Position numbers and translations under genes: made by a program. DNA of 64,000 nucleotides, from positions 122,723 to 186,722 of the forward strand of contig NZ_SNYL01000005.1 in the NCBI RefSeq assembly GCF_004363315.1, given 5' to 3'. Numbering within the stretch: position 1 is the stretch's first letter; every line of letters begins with the position of its first letter. Origin of the DNA: Tepidicella xavieri. Its GTDB lineage: Bacteria; Pseudomonadota; Gammaproteobacteria; Burkholderiales; Burkholderiaceae_C. A model generated the notes under the pieces. The model saw nothing but the letters and a program-made list of their open reading frames with translations. It searched no databases and was not told where the DNA came from. Shown here one piece after another: positions 1-10,613 of the stretch.

Positions 1-1
1 G

Positions 2-1843
2 CGCGACAAGCGTCTGGTCGAACTCAACATCAACGCCATGGTGGCCGGCGCCAAGTACCGCGGCGAGTTCGAGGAGCGCGTGCAGAAGGTTCTCAAGGAA
101 GTGACCGAGCACCAGGGCGAGCTGATTCTCTTCATCGACGAGGTGCACACCATCGTCGGTGCAGGCCAGGGTGGCGGCGAAGGCGGGCTGGACGTGGCCA
201 ACGTGTTCAAGCCGATGATGGCGCGCGGCGAACTGAACCTGATCGGAGCCACCACGCTCAACGAGTATCAGAAGTACATCGAGAAGGACGCCGCGCTGGA
301 GCGTCGCTTCCAGCCGGTGATGGTGCCCGAGCCGACGGTAGCGCAGACCATGATGATCCTGCGCGGCCTGCGCGACACCTTCGAGGCGCACCACAAGGTC
401 AGCATCACCGAGGATGCGATCATCGCCGCCGCCGAGTTGTCGGACCGCTACATCACCGCGCGCTTTTTGCCTGACAAGGCCATCGACCTGCTCGACCAGG
501 CGGCCGCACGCGTGAAGCTGTCGGCCACGGCGCGCCCGGTGGCGGTGCAAGAGCTGGAGTCCGAACTGCACCAGCTGCGGCGTGAGCAGGACTATGTGGC
601 GGCACGCAAGCAGTACGACAAGGCTGCTGAACTTGGCAAGCGCATCGAGGCCAAGGAAGCCGAACTCAAGAAGCTCGTCGAGGAATGGGAACGCGAGCGC
701 GCCTCGGGCAGCGCCGAAGTCAAGGCCGAGCATGTCGCGCAGATCGTCTCGCGCCTGACCGGCATTCCGGTCAACGAGCTGACGGTGGAAGAACGCGAGA
801 AGCTGCTGCATCTGGAGCAGCGGCTGCACGAGCGCCTGGTGGGCCAGGACGAAGCGGTGCGCGCGGTGGCCGATGCCGTGCGGTTGTCGCGCGCGGGCCT
901 GCGCGAAGGCAGCAAGCCGGTGGCGACTTTTCTGTTCCTCGGGCCGACCGGCGTGGGCAAGACCGAGCTCGCCAAGGCGCTGGCCGAGTCCATCTATGGC
1001 GATGAAGGTGCGCTGCTGCGCATCGACATGTCCGAGTACGGGGAACGCCATACCGTGGCACGCCTGGTGGGCGCGCCTCCGGGTTATGTGGGCTATGACG
1101 AGGGCGGCCAGCTCACCGAGAAGGTGCGTCGCAAGCCCTACAGCGTGTTGCTGCTGGACGAGATCGAGAAGGCTCACCCCGACGTCTACAACATCCTGCT
1201 GCAGGTGTTCGACGACGGGCGGCTCACCGACGGCAAGGGCCGGGTGGTGGATTTCACCAATACCATCATCATCGCCACCTCGAACTTGGGCTCGGACATC
1301 ATCCAGCGTCGGCTGAAGGCCCGTGGCGCCGCCGGCGAGGAATACGAGAAGACCAAGGCAGAGGTGATGGACGTGCTGCGCGGACACTTCCGCCCCGAGT
1401 TCCTCAACCGCATCGACGAGATCATCGTCTTCCATGCGCTGGGCAAGGAGGAGATCCGCCATATCGTCGGCCTGCAGCTCGATCGTGTGGCCCGCAACGC
1501 CGCCAGCCAGGGCGTGACGCTGACCTTCGATCAGACCTTGATCGATCACTTCGCGGAGGAAGGCTACAAGCCGGAATTCGGCGCGCGTGAGCTCAAGCGG
1601 CTGATCCGCAGCGAGCTGGAAACCGCACTGGCGCGCGAGATGCTCGGTGGCGGCATCGGCAAGGGCGATCACGCCAGCGCCCGCTGGGACGACAAGGCCG
1701 AACGGGTGGTTTTCGAGCGCAAGGAGCCACCAGTGAAGCCGGTCGAGCCTGAAAAGCCTGATGCCGCGAAAGTGGCCGAGGCGCCGTCGAGCGACGAAAG
1801 CAAGGCGACGCGCAAGAAAAAGCCGGCGGGCGGCGAATCTTGA
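2..1843 (+). CDS. clpG: ClpG/ClpK-type AAA+ disaggregase, 3' part
   Basis: The frame is open from base 2, so the gene begins upstream of the window; 613 residues are visible. They hold the end of the first AAA module (Walker B LILFIDEVHT, arginine-finger region ALERRFQP), a short coiled middle domain, and a full second module (Walker A GPTGVGKTELAK, Walker B SVLLLDEIEKAH) with its C-terminal small domain. A Lys-rich tail (KATRKKKP) ends the protein. The middle domain is clearly shorter than in ClpB. Together with the downstream pld-ftsH-trx-psiE-htpX-degP order this points to ClpG/ClpK, the stand-alone disaggregase of transmissible stress-tolerance islands. It would rescue heat-aggregated proteins in the cytoplasm. 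ClpB or ClpC is the alternative; the missing N-terminus would settle it. Confidence 0.9.
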   Translation, partial: RDKRLVELNINAMVAGAKYRGEFEERVQKVLKEVTEHQGELILFIDEVHTIVGAGQGGGEGGLDVANVFKPMMARGELNLIGATTLNEYQKYIEKDAALERRFQPVMVPEPTVAQTMMILRGLRDTFEAHHKVSITEDAIIAAAELSDRYITARFLPDKAIDLLDQAAARVKLSATARPVAVQELESELHQLRREQDYVAARKQYDKAAELGKRIEAKEAELKKLVEEWERERASGSAEVKAEHVAQIVSRLTGIPVNELTVEEREKLLHLEQRLHERLVGQDEAVRAVADAVRLSRAGLREGSKPVATFLFLGPTGVGKTELAKALAESIYGDEGALLRIDMSEYGERHTVARLVGAPPGYVGYDEGGQLTEKVRRKPYSVLLLDEIEKAHPDVYNILLQVFDDGRLTDGKGRVVDFTNTIIIATSNLGSDIIQRRLKARGAAGEEYEKTKAEVMDVLRGHFRPEFLNRIDEIIVFHALGKEEIRHIVGLQLDRVARNAASQGVTLTFDQTLIDHFAEEGYKPEFGARELKRLIRSELETALAREMLGGGIGKGDHASARWDDKAERVVFERKEPPVKPVEPEKPDAAKVAEAPSSDESKATRKKKPAGGES

Positions 1844-1860
1844 GTCATGGGGAGGCTGTC

Positions 1861-3291
1861 GTGTCCGACCCCAACGGGCTGACATGGGCAGCCACCCTCG
1901 TGTCGCTGGCGGTCGCTATCCCCACAGCGGGGCACGCGGTCATCTACAAGCGTGACCCTCGATCGGCCACGCTGTGGGTGCTGCTGATCGCGCTGTTGCC
2001 GCTGGGCGGTTCGCTGCTGTATGGGCTGTTCGGCATCAACCGTTACCAGCGGCGGGCGCGGCGGCTGTTTCCGGGGCTGGGTCCTGCAGTTCGGCAAGAT
2101 TTCTCACCCACGGTGCCCGAGGCCGTATCGCCGCCGCTTGCCGGCCTGGCGCACCTGGTGGGACGCGCCACCGGCCAGTCGCTGACCAGCGGCAACCGCA
2201 TCGAGCCGCTTGTCGATGGCGAGCAGGCCTACCCGGCCATGCTCGCTGCCATCGAGTCGGCGCGGCACAGCGTCGCGCTGGCTTCGTACATCTTCGACAG
2301 CCAAGGCATCGGGGTGCAGTTCGTCGATGCGCTGCGCCGGGCTCATGAGCGCGGCGTGCAAGTGCGGGTGCTGATCGACGACGTCTATGCCCGCTGGAGG
2401 CTCCGCAGCGCCTACCGCGCCTTGCAACGCGCCGGTGTTCCGGCGGCGGCGTTCAACCCGACGTTGATTCCCGCGCGCCTGCATGCCGCGCATCTGCGCA
2501 ATCACCGCAAGCTGCTGGTGATCGATGGCGAGACGGGTTTCACCGGCGGCATGAACATCTTCAGCCCGTATTGGCGGCCCGATGCGCCGGAGCAGGCCTG
2601 TCACGATTTGCACTTTCGTCTGCGCGGGCCGGTGGTTGCGCATCTGATGCGGTGCTTCACCGACGATTGGTGCGATACCACGGGCGAGCGGCTCAGCAAG
2701 GGTTTCTGGGGCGAACCGCCCGCAACGGCTGATGAGCAAGGAACCTCTTGGGCGCGCGGCATCGAGGCCGGTCCCGATGAGGCCCTGGACAGGATGCGCT
2801 GGACCTTCATGGGCGCTTTGAGCGCGGCGAAGCATTCGGTGCGCATCTGGACACCTTACTTCGTGCCCGATCAGCCGATGATCGCAGCGCTGAGCACGGC
2901 CGCGTTGCGCGGCGTGCGCGTCGAGGTGCTGACGCCCGCAAACGGCGACCATCCCACGGTGCAATGGGCCGCGCGCGCCCACTACTGGCAGGTGCTGGAG
3001 CACGGTGTGCGCATCTTCGAACGGCCTGGCCCGTTCGACCACAGCAAGCTGATGCTGATAGACGGCCAGTGGTGCTGCCTGGGTTCGGCCAATTGGGATG
3101 CGCGCAGCCTGCGCCTCAACTTCGAGTTTAATGTGGAGGTGTACGACACCGCGCTGTCTACGCGGCTGGAATCCCTTTTTGATGCCGCCCGTGATGCGTC
3201 GAACGAGATATCGGCCATGGCGTTGCGCGCCCGCCCGCTGGCCATCCGCTTGCGCGACGGGGTGGCCCGTCTGTTCACCCCCATTCTCTAG
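1861..3291 (+). CDS. Cardiolipin synthase / phospholipase D family protein
   Basis: A 476-residue membrane enzyme with two HKD motifs, HRKLLVID near residue 215 and HSKLMLID near 394, each followed by a Gly/Asn-rich stretch (TGGMNI, GSANWDAR) as in bacterial cardiolipin synthases. The N-terminus has two hydrophobic helices (about 7-25 and 37-55), the usual PLDc_N anchor. It would transfer phosphatidyl groups to make cardiolipin, or hydrolyse phospholipids. I chose GTG 1861 because GGGGAGG lies six bases before it; a TTG at 1840 overlapping the clpG stop would add seven residues. The gene sits between clpG and ftsH in the stress island, so membrane remodelling under heat is the likely role (inference). 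Confidence 0.85.
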   Translation: MSDPNGLTWAATLVSLAVAIPTAGHAVIYKRDPRSATLWVLLIALLPLGGSLLYGLFGINRYQRRARRLFPGLGPAVRQDFSPTVPEAVSPPLAGLAHLVGRATGQSLTSGNRIEPLVDGEQAYPAMLAAIESARHSVALASYIFDSQGIGVQFVDALRRAHERGVQVRVLIDDVYARWRLRSAYRALQRAGVPAAAFNPTLIPARLHAAHLRNHRKLLVIDGETGFTGGMNIFSPYWRPDAPEQACHDLHFRLRGPVVAHLMRCFTDDWCDTTGERLSKGFWGEPPATADEQGTSWARGIEAGPDEALDRMRWTFMGALSAAKHSVRIWTPYFVPDQPMIAALSTAALRGVRVEVLTPANGDHPTVQWAARAHYWQVLEHGVRIFERPGPFDHSKLMLIDGQWCCLGSANWDARSLRLNFEFNVEVYDTALSTRLESLFDAARDASNEISAMALRARPLAIRLRDGVARLFTPIL

Positions 3292-3318
3292 CGACACGAC
3301 TTGCGAGGAACATTGCTC

Positions 3319-5197
<1,879 letters not shown>

Positions 5198-5205
<8 letters not shown>

Positions 5206-5638
5206 CAGCATGCATATCGTCTGCCCACACTGCCAATCCATCAATCGCGTGCCAGCCAACAAGTTGGCAGAGAAGCCCAATTGCGGGCGGTGCCAGCACC
5301 CGCTGTTCACCGGAGAACCCATTGATCTGACCACAGCGACCTTCGCCCGTCATCTGGAGCGCAGTGACCTGCCGCTGCTGGTTGACTTTTGGGCGCCGTG
5401 GTGCGGACCGTGCAAGATGATGGCGCCGCAGTTCGAGCAGGCAGCCTCCCTGCTTGAACCCAAGGTGAGGTTGGCCAAGGTAAATACCGAGGCCGAGCCT
5501 CACCTGGCCGCCCAGTTCGGTATTCGCAGCATTCCAACCCTGATTTTGTTCCGAGGGGGACATGAGGTTGCACGTCAGGCGGGCGCCATGGGCGCGCAGG
5601 ACATTATGCGCTGGGTGGCTTCGCAATTGCCCCGATGA
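5198..5638 (+). CDS. trx: Thioredoxin with N-terminal zinc ribbon (Trx2/TrxC type)
   Basis: 146 residues. Residues about 7-35 form a CxxC...CxxC zinc ribbon (CPHC, CGRC), followed by a thioredoxin fold with active site WCGPC (Cys69, Cys72) and the cis-proline segment SIPTLILF. This is the Trx2/TrxC architecture, a cytosolic disulfide reductase with oxidative-stress roles. Known stress-tolerance islands carry a thioredoxin between the yfdX/hdeD genes and psiE; here those genes are absent and trx follows ftsH directly. The start ATG overlaps the ftsH stop and has CAGGAG upstream. Confidence 0.92.
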
Positions 5639-5713
5639 TTCAGGTGCAATCGAGTCGTCTTCTCGGACTCCCCGTTCCATTAACGTTTCATTGAAAGAGG
5701 GAGCGCAACGCTT

Positions 5714-6214
5714 ATGCATAAAGAATCTGGCCACACGGCCCTTGACGAGATGCGCTCCCAGTGGCGGTTGATGACAGTTTACGAGCGCTTCGAGCAGGTC
5801 GTCGCCCTCGTTCTGTCGGCGGTAATTGCCGTCATCATCGTGGTGTCGCTGTTCCAGCTCATCGCCATCGTCTTCACGCTGCTGGTCCTCGATGCCTTCA
5901 ATCCCCTGGATTACAAGGTATTCCAGAGTGTGTTCGGCATGATCATGACGCTCTTGATCGCGATGGAGTTCAAGCATTCCATCGTGCGCGTGGCGGCGCG
6001 TCGGGACAGCATCATCCAGGTCAAGACCGTGATCCTCATCGGCCTGATCGCGCTGGCGCGCAAGTTCGTGGTCCTCGACCCCGACACGAGTCCCGCCAAA
6101 ATCGCCGCGCTTGCAGGAGCCACACTGGCGCTCGGTGCCACTTACTGGCTGATGCGCGAGCGCGACGACCGCGCCGCCGAGACATCTGAGCATGACCCGT
6201 CATCATCCCAGTGA
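5714..6214 (+). CDS. psiE: PsiE-family inner-membrane protein
   Basis: 166 residues, strongly hydrophobic, with about four membrane helices, including VVALVLSAVIAVIIVVSL and VFGMIMTLLIAMEF, and the conserved EFKHSIVR segment of the PsiE family (phosphate-starvation-inducible E). Biochemical function is unknown. The family is a regular member of the stress-tolerance island just before degP. GAGGGAG stands 11 bases before the ATG. A 75-base gap separates it from trx and holds no gene; its 3' end overlaps the protease gene by 23 bases. Confidence 0.87.
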   Translation: MHKESGHTALDEMRSQWRLMTVYERFEQVVALVLSAVIAVIIVVSLFQLIAIVFTLLVLDAFNPLDYKVFQSVFGMIMTLLIAMEFKHSIVRVAARRDSIIQVKTVILIGLIALARKFVVLDPDTSPAKIAALAGATLALGATYWLMRERDDRAAETSEHDPSSSQ

Positions 6215-7157
6215 CCCGCGCGCGGCGTTGTTGCAACACCGCTGGCTCAACCGCCTGCAGACCGGGCTGTTGGTCCTGACCCTGGTCGGGATCGCAGCCG
6301 CCGCAGGAAGCCTGCTGTTCGGGGAAAGCGGCCTGTGGCTCGCGCTGTTTGCAGTTGCAGGCACGTTGTTGCTGGAACCGGCAGCCGCATCCGCCTTGAC
6401 CTTGCGCCTGTACCGCGCACGGGCTTTGCACCCGCACGAAGCCCCCGAGATTTGGGCCCTGTTGCGCGAGCTGTCCGCCCGTGCCGGTTTGCCCGCCACG
6501 CCGGTGCCGCACTACGTGCCCAGTGCCGTCGTCAACGCCTTCGCCACCGGCTCGAAGCAGCATGCATCGATCGCCCTCACCGATGGCCTGCTGCGCAGCC
6601 TGAGCCCACGCGAGCTCGCGGGTGTGCTCGCGCACGAGGTCGCGCACATCGCCAATGAGGATCTGCGTGTCATGGGGCTGGCGGATTCCGTCAGTCGCCT
6701 CACGAGCCTGCTGGCTATGGTCGGACAGATCGCTATTGTGTTCAGCTTGCCCGCACTGCTGGCCGGCGCGGTGGCGGTCAATTGGCCTGGTCTATTGTTA
6801 TTGGCCGCATCGCCCCAGCTGGCCCTGCTCGCACAGCTCGGCTTGTCTCGCGTGCGTGAGTTCGACGCTGACCGCCTCGCGGCGGAACTGACCGGCGACC
6901 CGCAAGGGCTGGCGTCCGCGCTGGCGAAGATCGAGCGGGTCAGTCGCTCCTGGCGTGCCTGGCTGTGGCCGGGATGGGGCAATCCCGAGCCTTCCTGGTT
7001 GCGCACGCATCCGGCAACGCAAGATCGCATCTCACGCCTGCTGACGTTGGCGCCTGGACCAGCAACAGCCTTGCCGTTTCACGCGCCCCATTTCTTGCCG
7101 GAATCCGCTGTGACGCCGCGCCCGCCGCGCTGGCGCCCGAGCGGGCTATGGCGCTGA
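6192..7157 (+). CDS. htpX: M48 family zinc metalloprotease, HtpX-like
   Basis: 321 residues. Two N-terminal hydrophobic helices (about 19-60) are followed by the zinc site HEVAH at 148-152. A second hydrophobic pair (about 172-210) and the third-ligand region RVREFDADRLAAELTG come after. This is the peptidase M48 layout of HtpX, an inner-membrane protease that cooperates with FtsH on damaged membrane proteins. The ATG lies inside the end of psiE, so translation is probably coupled. It is longer than E. coli HtpX by about 25 residues; the C-terminal tail is Pro/Arg-rich. Confidence 0.88.
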   Translation: MTRHHPSDPRAALLQHRWLNRLQTGLLVLTLVGIAAAAGSLLFGESGLWLALFAVAGTLLLEPAAASALTLRLYRARALHPHEAPEIWALLRELSARAGLPATPVPHYVPSAVVNAFATGSKQHASIALTDGLLRSLSPRELAGVLAHEVAHIANEDLRVMGLADSVSRLTSLLAMVGQIAIVFSLPALLAGAVAVNWPGLLLLAASPQLALLAQLGLSRVREFDADRLAAELTGDPQGLASALAKIERVSRSWRAWLWPGWGNPEPSWLRTHPATQDRISRLLTLAPGPATALPFHAPHFLPESAVTPRPPRWRPSGLWR

Positions 7158-7181
7158 TTGTCTATCAACAGGAGACTTCTC

Positions 7182-8333
7182 ATGGCCTACCCTGACCCGT
7201 ACCCACGCCCCGCACCGGATCCCTTCATCCGGCGCTGGCTCTTCATCACCGCCTGTATTGCCACGCTCATGCTGCTGTGGCAGTTCCTGCCCGCCATCGA
7301 GGCATGGTTCACTCCGCGCGAGGCGGCAGAACGCACCGTGACGGCGCGCGGCGACTTGGCGGCGGACGAAAAGGCCACCATCGAACTGTTCGAAAAATCA
7401 CGCGCCTCGGTGGTCTACATCACCACCGCGCAGCTGGTGCGCGACGTCTGGACGCGCAATGTCTTCTCCGTGCCCCGTGGCACGGGATCGGGCTTCATTT
7501 GGGACGACGCCGGCCATGTCGTCACCAACTTCCACGTCATCCAGGGCGCGTCCGAAGCCACCGTCAAGCTTGCCGACGGCCGCGACTACCAGGCCGCGCT
7601 GGTGGGGGCGAGCCCAGCGCACGACATCGCCGTACTCAAGATCGGCGTCGGCTTCAAACGCCCGCCTGCCGTGCCGGTCGGCACCAGCGCCGACCTCAAG
7701 GTGGGACAGAAGGTGTTTGCTATCGGCAACCCCTTTGGCCTGGACTGGACGCTCACCACCGGCATCGTCTCCGCGCTCGACCGCTCGTTACCGGGAGAAG
7801 CGGGCGGCCCGGCCATCGATCACCTCATCCAGACCGACGCCGCCATCAACCCTGGCAACTCCGGTGGGCCGCTGCTCGATTCGGCAGGAAGGCTCATCGG
7901 CATCAACACGGCGATCTATAGCCCCTCCGGCGCCTCGGCCGGGATTGGTTTCGCCGTGCCGGTGGACACCGTCATGCGGGTAGTGCCGCAACTCATCAAG
8001 ACCGGCAAATACATCCGCCCGGCGCTGGGCATCGAGGTGGACGAACAGCTCAATCAGCGCCTGCTTGCGCTGACGGGAAGCAAGGGCGTGTTCGTGCTGC
8101 GTGTCACCCCCGGCTCGGCAGCGCACAAAGCCGGGCTCGCTGGGGTCGAGATTACCCCACAAGGCATCGTGCCCGGCGACCGCATCATCGGTGTTGATGG
8201 CAAGGCGACAGACGATGTGGCCAAGCTGCTCGCGCGGCTAGACGACAGGAAGGTCGGCGATGTCGTCGTCTTGTCCGTGGAGCGGGCCGGCAAAACGCGC
8301 GAAGTGCGTGTGGAGCTGCAACCGGGGATTTGA
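7182..8333 (+). CDS. degP: DegP/HtrA-family periplasmic serine protease, single PDZ
   Basis: 383 residues. An uncleaved-looking signal anchor (about 17-35) is followed by a trypsin-like domain with triad His118 (NFHVIQ), Asp148 (HDIAVLK) and Ser227 (NPGNSGGPL). One PDZ domain follows (about 280-375). A single PDZ plus an anchor is closer to DegS/HhoB in layout than to two-PDZ DegP, but the tLST literature calls this gene degP. It is a periplasmic quality-control protease and the last gene of the island. ATG 7182 has AGGAGA seven bases upstream; a TTG at 7158 is in frame but lacks such a site. The stop is 18 bases from the convergent prophage lysozyme stop. Confidence 0.9.
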   Translation: MAYPDPYPRPAPDPFIRRWLFITACIATLMLLWQFLPAIEAWFTPREAAERTVTARGDLAADEKATIELFEKSRASVVYITTAQLVRDVWTRNVFSVPRGTGSGFIWDDAGHVVTNFHVIQGASEATVKLADGRDYQAALVGASPAHDIAVLKIGVGFKRPPAVPVGTSADLKVGQKVFAIGNPFGLDWTLTTGIVSALDRSLPGEAGGPAIDHLIQTDAAINPGNSGGPLLDSAGRLIGINTAIYSPSGASAGIGFAVPVDTVMRVVPQLIKTGKYIRPALGIEVDEQLNQRLLALTGSKGVFVLRVTPGSAAHKAGLAGVEITPQGIVPGDRIIGVDGKATDDVAKLLARLDDRKVGDVVVLSVERAGKTREVRVELQPGI

Positions 8334-8344
8334 TCGAGTCGACC

Positions 8345-8354
8345 CGGCCTATCA
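8345..8354. repeat. Candidate left attachment core
   Basis: CGGCCTATCA, identical to 50802-50811. It covers the lysozyme stop codon and lies between the last island gene and the prophage. Ten bases is short, but serine integrases need little shared core. Support is only positional. Confidence 0.4.
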
Positions 8355-8819
8355 GGCGGCGCGGAGCAGGCAAGTCGCCTCGGCCTCCCGCCGCGTGACA
8401 AGCCCCGGCAGCACCTTGCCACCGCCAAAGACCCAGCGCCGCAGCTCGGTTGCGGCGCTGGGCCAGTCGCGCTGATTGACTCGCCTCCGTAGCGTCGACG
8501 TCTGCAGCCGCCCCGCGCCGAGGTTGAACGTGAAGTCCACGATGGCCGCGAGCCGTTCCTCGGGCTCCGTCGCCAGCACCGGACAGTAGCGCAGTGTGGC
8601 GGCGAGCGCGGTTCGCAGATCCTGGGCCAGATAGACCTCGCCCTCGTCCTCGGTAATCGGCGGATGGTCCGGCTTGCAAAGGTGACCGTAGCCGATGGTC
8701 CAATACCCTGCCGGGCAAGTATAGGGGTAGGCGCGGCGCTGCGGATCGTGCTTGGGAACACGATGGAAGCCCTCGAAGCGCTTGGCCAGGTCGACCGCGG
8801 CCGATGGTACTTCGATCAC
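8352..8819 (-). CDS. Phage lysozyme (GH24 endolysin)
   Basis: 155 residues. The N-terminal RFEGF carries the catalytic Glu (Glu16), followed by WTIGYGHL with the conserved Thr, and the helical half includes DFTFNLGAG, all signatures of phage-type GH24 muramidases. The position of the T4 catalytic Asp lies in YTCPAG, so it is replaced as in many P21-type phage lysozymes. The enzyme cleaves peptidoglycan at the end of infection. The start is GTG 8819 overlapping the holin stop (GTGA). No signal-anchor is obvious, so export would need the holin next to it. Confidence 0.85.
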   Translation of the reverse strand: MIEVPSAAVDLAKRFEGFHRVPKHDPQRRAYPYTCPAGYWTIGYGHLCKPDHPPITEDEGEVYLAQDLRTALAATLRYCPVLATEPEERLAAIVDFTFNLGAGRLQTSTLRRRVNQRDWPSAATELRRWVFGGGKVLPGLVTRREAEATCLLRAA

Positions 8820-9292
8820 GTCCGTACCCGGTCGAACACGCGGCCGAGGAACCAGAAGTTCAGCACGCCGGCCCACAGCGCCTGGTCCGCCTCGGTCCAG
8901 GCGGCCTGGATGGCCGGAATCCACTCCACACCCGCATCGACCGCGCCGACGAAGGCGGCGGTCTTGGCCGCGCAGTACAGCGTCATGAACCAGTAGGTGA
9001 TGACCGGCCGCACGCTGCTGGAGAGCGCGTCGGCCCACCGCACACCGGATCGCTGGCCCTGGGCGGCGACGGCCTCGCGCAAGGCCTCGACCGCACCGCT
9101 GTTCCAGGCGGCCTCGCTGGCGGCGGCGATCTCGGCCATGCGCTGGGCGCCGCGCAGCTTCTCGAACTCCAGCGCCTTGTCCTGCATGGCGAGTTCATGG
9201 CGGCGCTCGCCCTTGCGGTCCAGCCACTTGAGAACCTCGGGCGCCAAGCGGAAGGCTCCGCCCAGGAGGCCGCCGAGTAAGGTCTCGATCAT
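8816..9292 (-). CDS. Phage holin, 3-TM GTA-type family
   Basis: 158 residues. An amphipathic N-terminus (IETLLGGLLGGAFRLAPEVLKW) and a charged coiled segment precede a C-terminal hydrophobic hairpin (RPVITYWFMTLYCAAK... and AGVLNFWFLGRV). This is the pattern of the holin family named for gene-transfer-agent release. It would form the membrane lesion that lets the neighbouring lysozyme reach the wall. The start overlaps the stop of the upstream gene as ATGA. Family assignment is from recalled sequence pattern. Confidence 0.75.
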   Translation of the reverse strand: MIETLLGGLLGGAFRLAPEVLKWLDRKGERRHELAMQDKALEFEKLRGAQRMAEIAAASEAAWNSGAVEALREAVAAQGQRSGVRWADALSSSVRPVITYWFMTLYCAAKTAAFVGAVDAGVEWIPAIQAAWTEADQALWAGVLNFWFLGRVFDRVRT

Positions 9293-9591
9293 TGGCCACC
9301 TCCCATCAGCTTCAGCTTGATGGCGGCTCCGACCAGCAGTGCGGCGAGGATGGCGGTCGTGGCCACCTTGATGGTGGTCTGCCATGCCGTGCGGCGCGCG
9401 TCGCGCCAGGCTTCGAGCAGATCGCGCAGTTCGCGGATGTCCCTTGCTGCGTGGCCATTCTCGAGGCCGAGGTGCGCGAGCACCCGCTCGGCTCCGCGCT
9501 CGGCGGCGCGGTCGAGCAGGTCGTCGAAGTCCTCGCGGCGCAGGAGCAGCGTGTTCTCCGCGAGGGTGGGCGGCTGGGTCGGTTCGGTCAT
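9289..9591 (-). CDS. Small phage membrane protein, DUF6127-like
   Basis: 100 residues: an acidic helical N-terminus with REDFDDLLDRAAERGAERVL and IRELRDLLEAWRDARRT, then one membrane helix (about 78-95). This matches the DUF6127 pattern found beside phage lysis genes; function unknown, possibly an accessory holin or antiholin (inference). GGAGA sits seven bases before ATG 9591, just downstream of a GC-rich hairpin. Confidence 0.7.
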   Translation of the reverse strand: MTEPTQPPTLAENTLLLRREDFDDLLDRAAERGAERVLAHLGLENGHAARDIRELRDLLEAWRDARRTAWQTTIKVATTAILAALLVGAAIKLKLMGGGQ

Positions 9592-9613
9592 GGGCTTGTC
9601 TCCAAAAACGACA

Positions 9614-9634
9614 AACCCGCCACGTGGGCGGGTT
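9614..9634 (-). terminator. GC hairpin before the lysis genes
   Basis: AACCCGCC / GGCGGGTT, eight-base stem with a five-base loop. On the minus strand it is followed by TTTGTCGTTTTT and then the ribosome site of the next gene. It resembles a weak intrinsic terminator or an RNA-processing hairpin. Two similar elements occur at 23513 and 34876. Confidence 0.5.
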
Positions 9635-9659
9635 CGGGGGTGGCGGACGGGGTGCGGGG

Positions 9660-10010
9660 TCAGATGGGAACGCCGGCGCTCCAGCCGGTGGGCTTGTAGA
9701 CGGCAAGCCGATCCTCGGCCGCGACGTAGGCCAGCCAGCCGACCTTCGGGGCGTGGTACTCCCAGACACCATTGATCCGCACCGCGATCTGGTCGGTCCT
9801 GCCGGCCCAAGCGCCGGTCGCACCGGCCGGCACGATGTAGCGATCGCCCTCGGTGGGGCTGGCGGGCGGCGCGGCCGTAGTGCGGCTCGTCACCGACAGG
9901 CCCACGATGGCGCCCAGGCGCTTCAGGTTCGCGTCCATCTCGGTGTGCCAGCCGGACTCGCCCAGCGTCCAGCCGTAGACGAGGCCCAGGTTCGGATCGG
10001 TCAATGGCAT
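9660..10010 (-). CDS. Phage tail-associated protein, DUF2793 family
   Basis: 116 residues. The pattern GDRYIVPAGATGAWAG...IAVRINGVWEYHAPKVGWLAYVAAEDRLAVYKPTGW (shown here only in part as a motif series) is the DUF2793 signature: a compact beta domain with repeated Trp/Gly pairs, found at the tail-tip end of siphophage operons. It may be a fibre tip or glycan-binding domain (inference). It lies between the glycosyltransferase-like gene and the lysis genes. Confidence 0.75.
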   Translation of the reverse strand: MPLTDPNLGLVYGWTLGESGWHTEMDANLKRLGAIVGLSVTSRTTAAPPASPTEGDRYIVPAGATGAWAGRTDQIAVRINGVWEYHAPKVGWLAYVAAEDRLAVYKPTGWSAGVPI

Positions 10011-10022
10011 CAGTTCATCTCC

Positions 10023-10613
10023 TCACGGTATCGCAAGACTCGGCAGTGACCCCAAAGCCGTGCTGCGCGTGCGGCGGTGGTGCTGGTTCGGGTGCTGCCG
10101 CCAGTGGCGGCCGACGAGGGGCAGGTGCAACACGCTGCCCTGCCGGGCCACGAGGCGGGTGAGCAGCCAGTCGGCGCCGGCGTCGAGATCGGCGATGCGT
10201 GTCAGCACCGGCTCGACGGCGCTTCGGCGCATCACGATCAGGCCGTGGACGTGGCTGGCCGAGTGGGCGTGCTGGAAGGCGCTGTAGGCCAGCCGCCGCA
10301 CGCCGAGGGGGCGGCCGTCCTCGTCGATCAGCGCCTCGTCGGTGTAGGCGAGCACCGCCGAGGGGCAGGCCTCGAGCGCATCGGCCAGGGGCGCGAAGGC
10401 CGCGGCCTCGTAGCGGTCGTCGGGATCGACGCAGGCCACGAGCGGCAAGGTCCCTCGCGCGAAACCCTCCGCCCGGGACTGCCCCACCCGCCCCGGGAGT
10501 CCTGGCAGCAGATGCAGGCGGATCGGCGCGCCGGCGAGGCTCGCGAGGCATTCCTCGCGCCAGTGCCCGGGCTCGTCGAGGGTGAGCAGGTGCACGTCGA
10601 TGCGCGCGCTCAT
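10023..10613 (-). CDS. Glycosyltransferase-2-like phage protein
   Basis: 196 residues. It opens with IDVHLLTLDEPGHWREECLA, resembling the GT-A fold first strand, and has VACVDPDDRYEAAAF (a DxD-like CVDPDD) and AYTDEALIDEDG, as in family-2 glycosyltransferases. No membrane segment is seen. ATG 10613 overlaps the tail-tip stop (TGATG). Phages carry such genes for DNA, capsid or host-surface modification; which applies here is unknown. Confidence 0.6.
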   Translation of the reverse strand: MSARIDVHLLTLDEPGHWREECLASLAGAPIRLHLLPGLPGRVGQSRAEGFARGTLPLVACVDPDDRYEAAAFAPLADALEACPSAVLAYTDEALIDEDGRPLGVRRLAYSAFQHAHSASHVHGLIVMRRSAVEPVLTRIADLDAGADWLLTRLVARQGSVLHLPLVGRHWRQHPNQHHRRTRSTALGSLPSLAIP

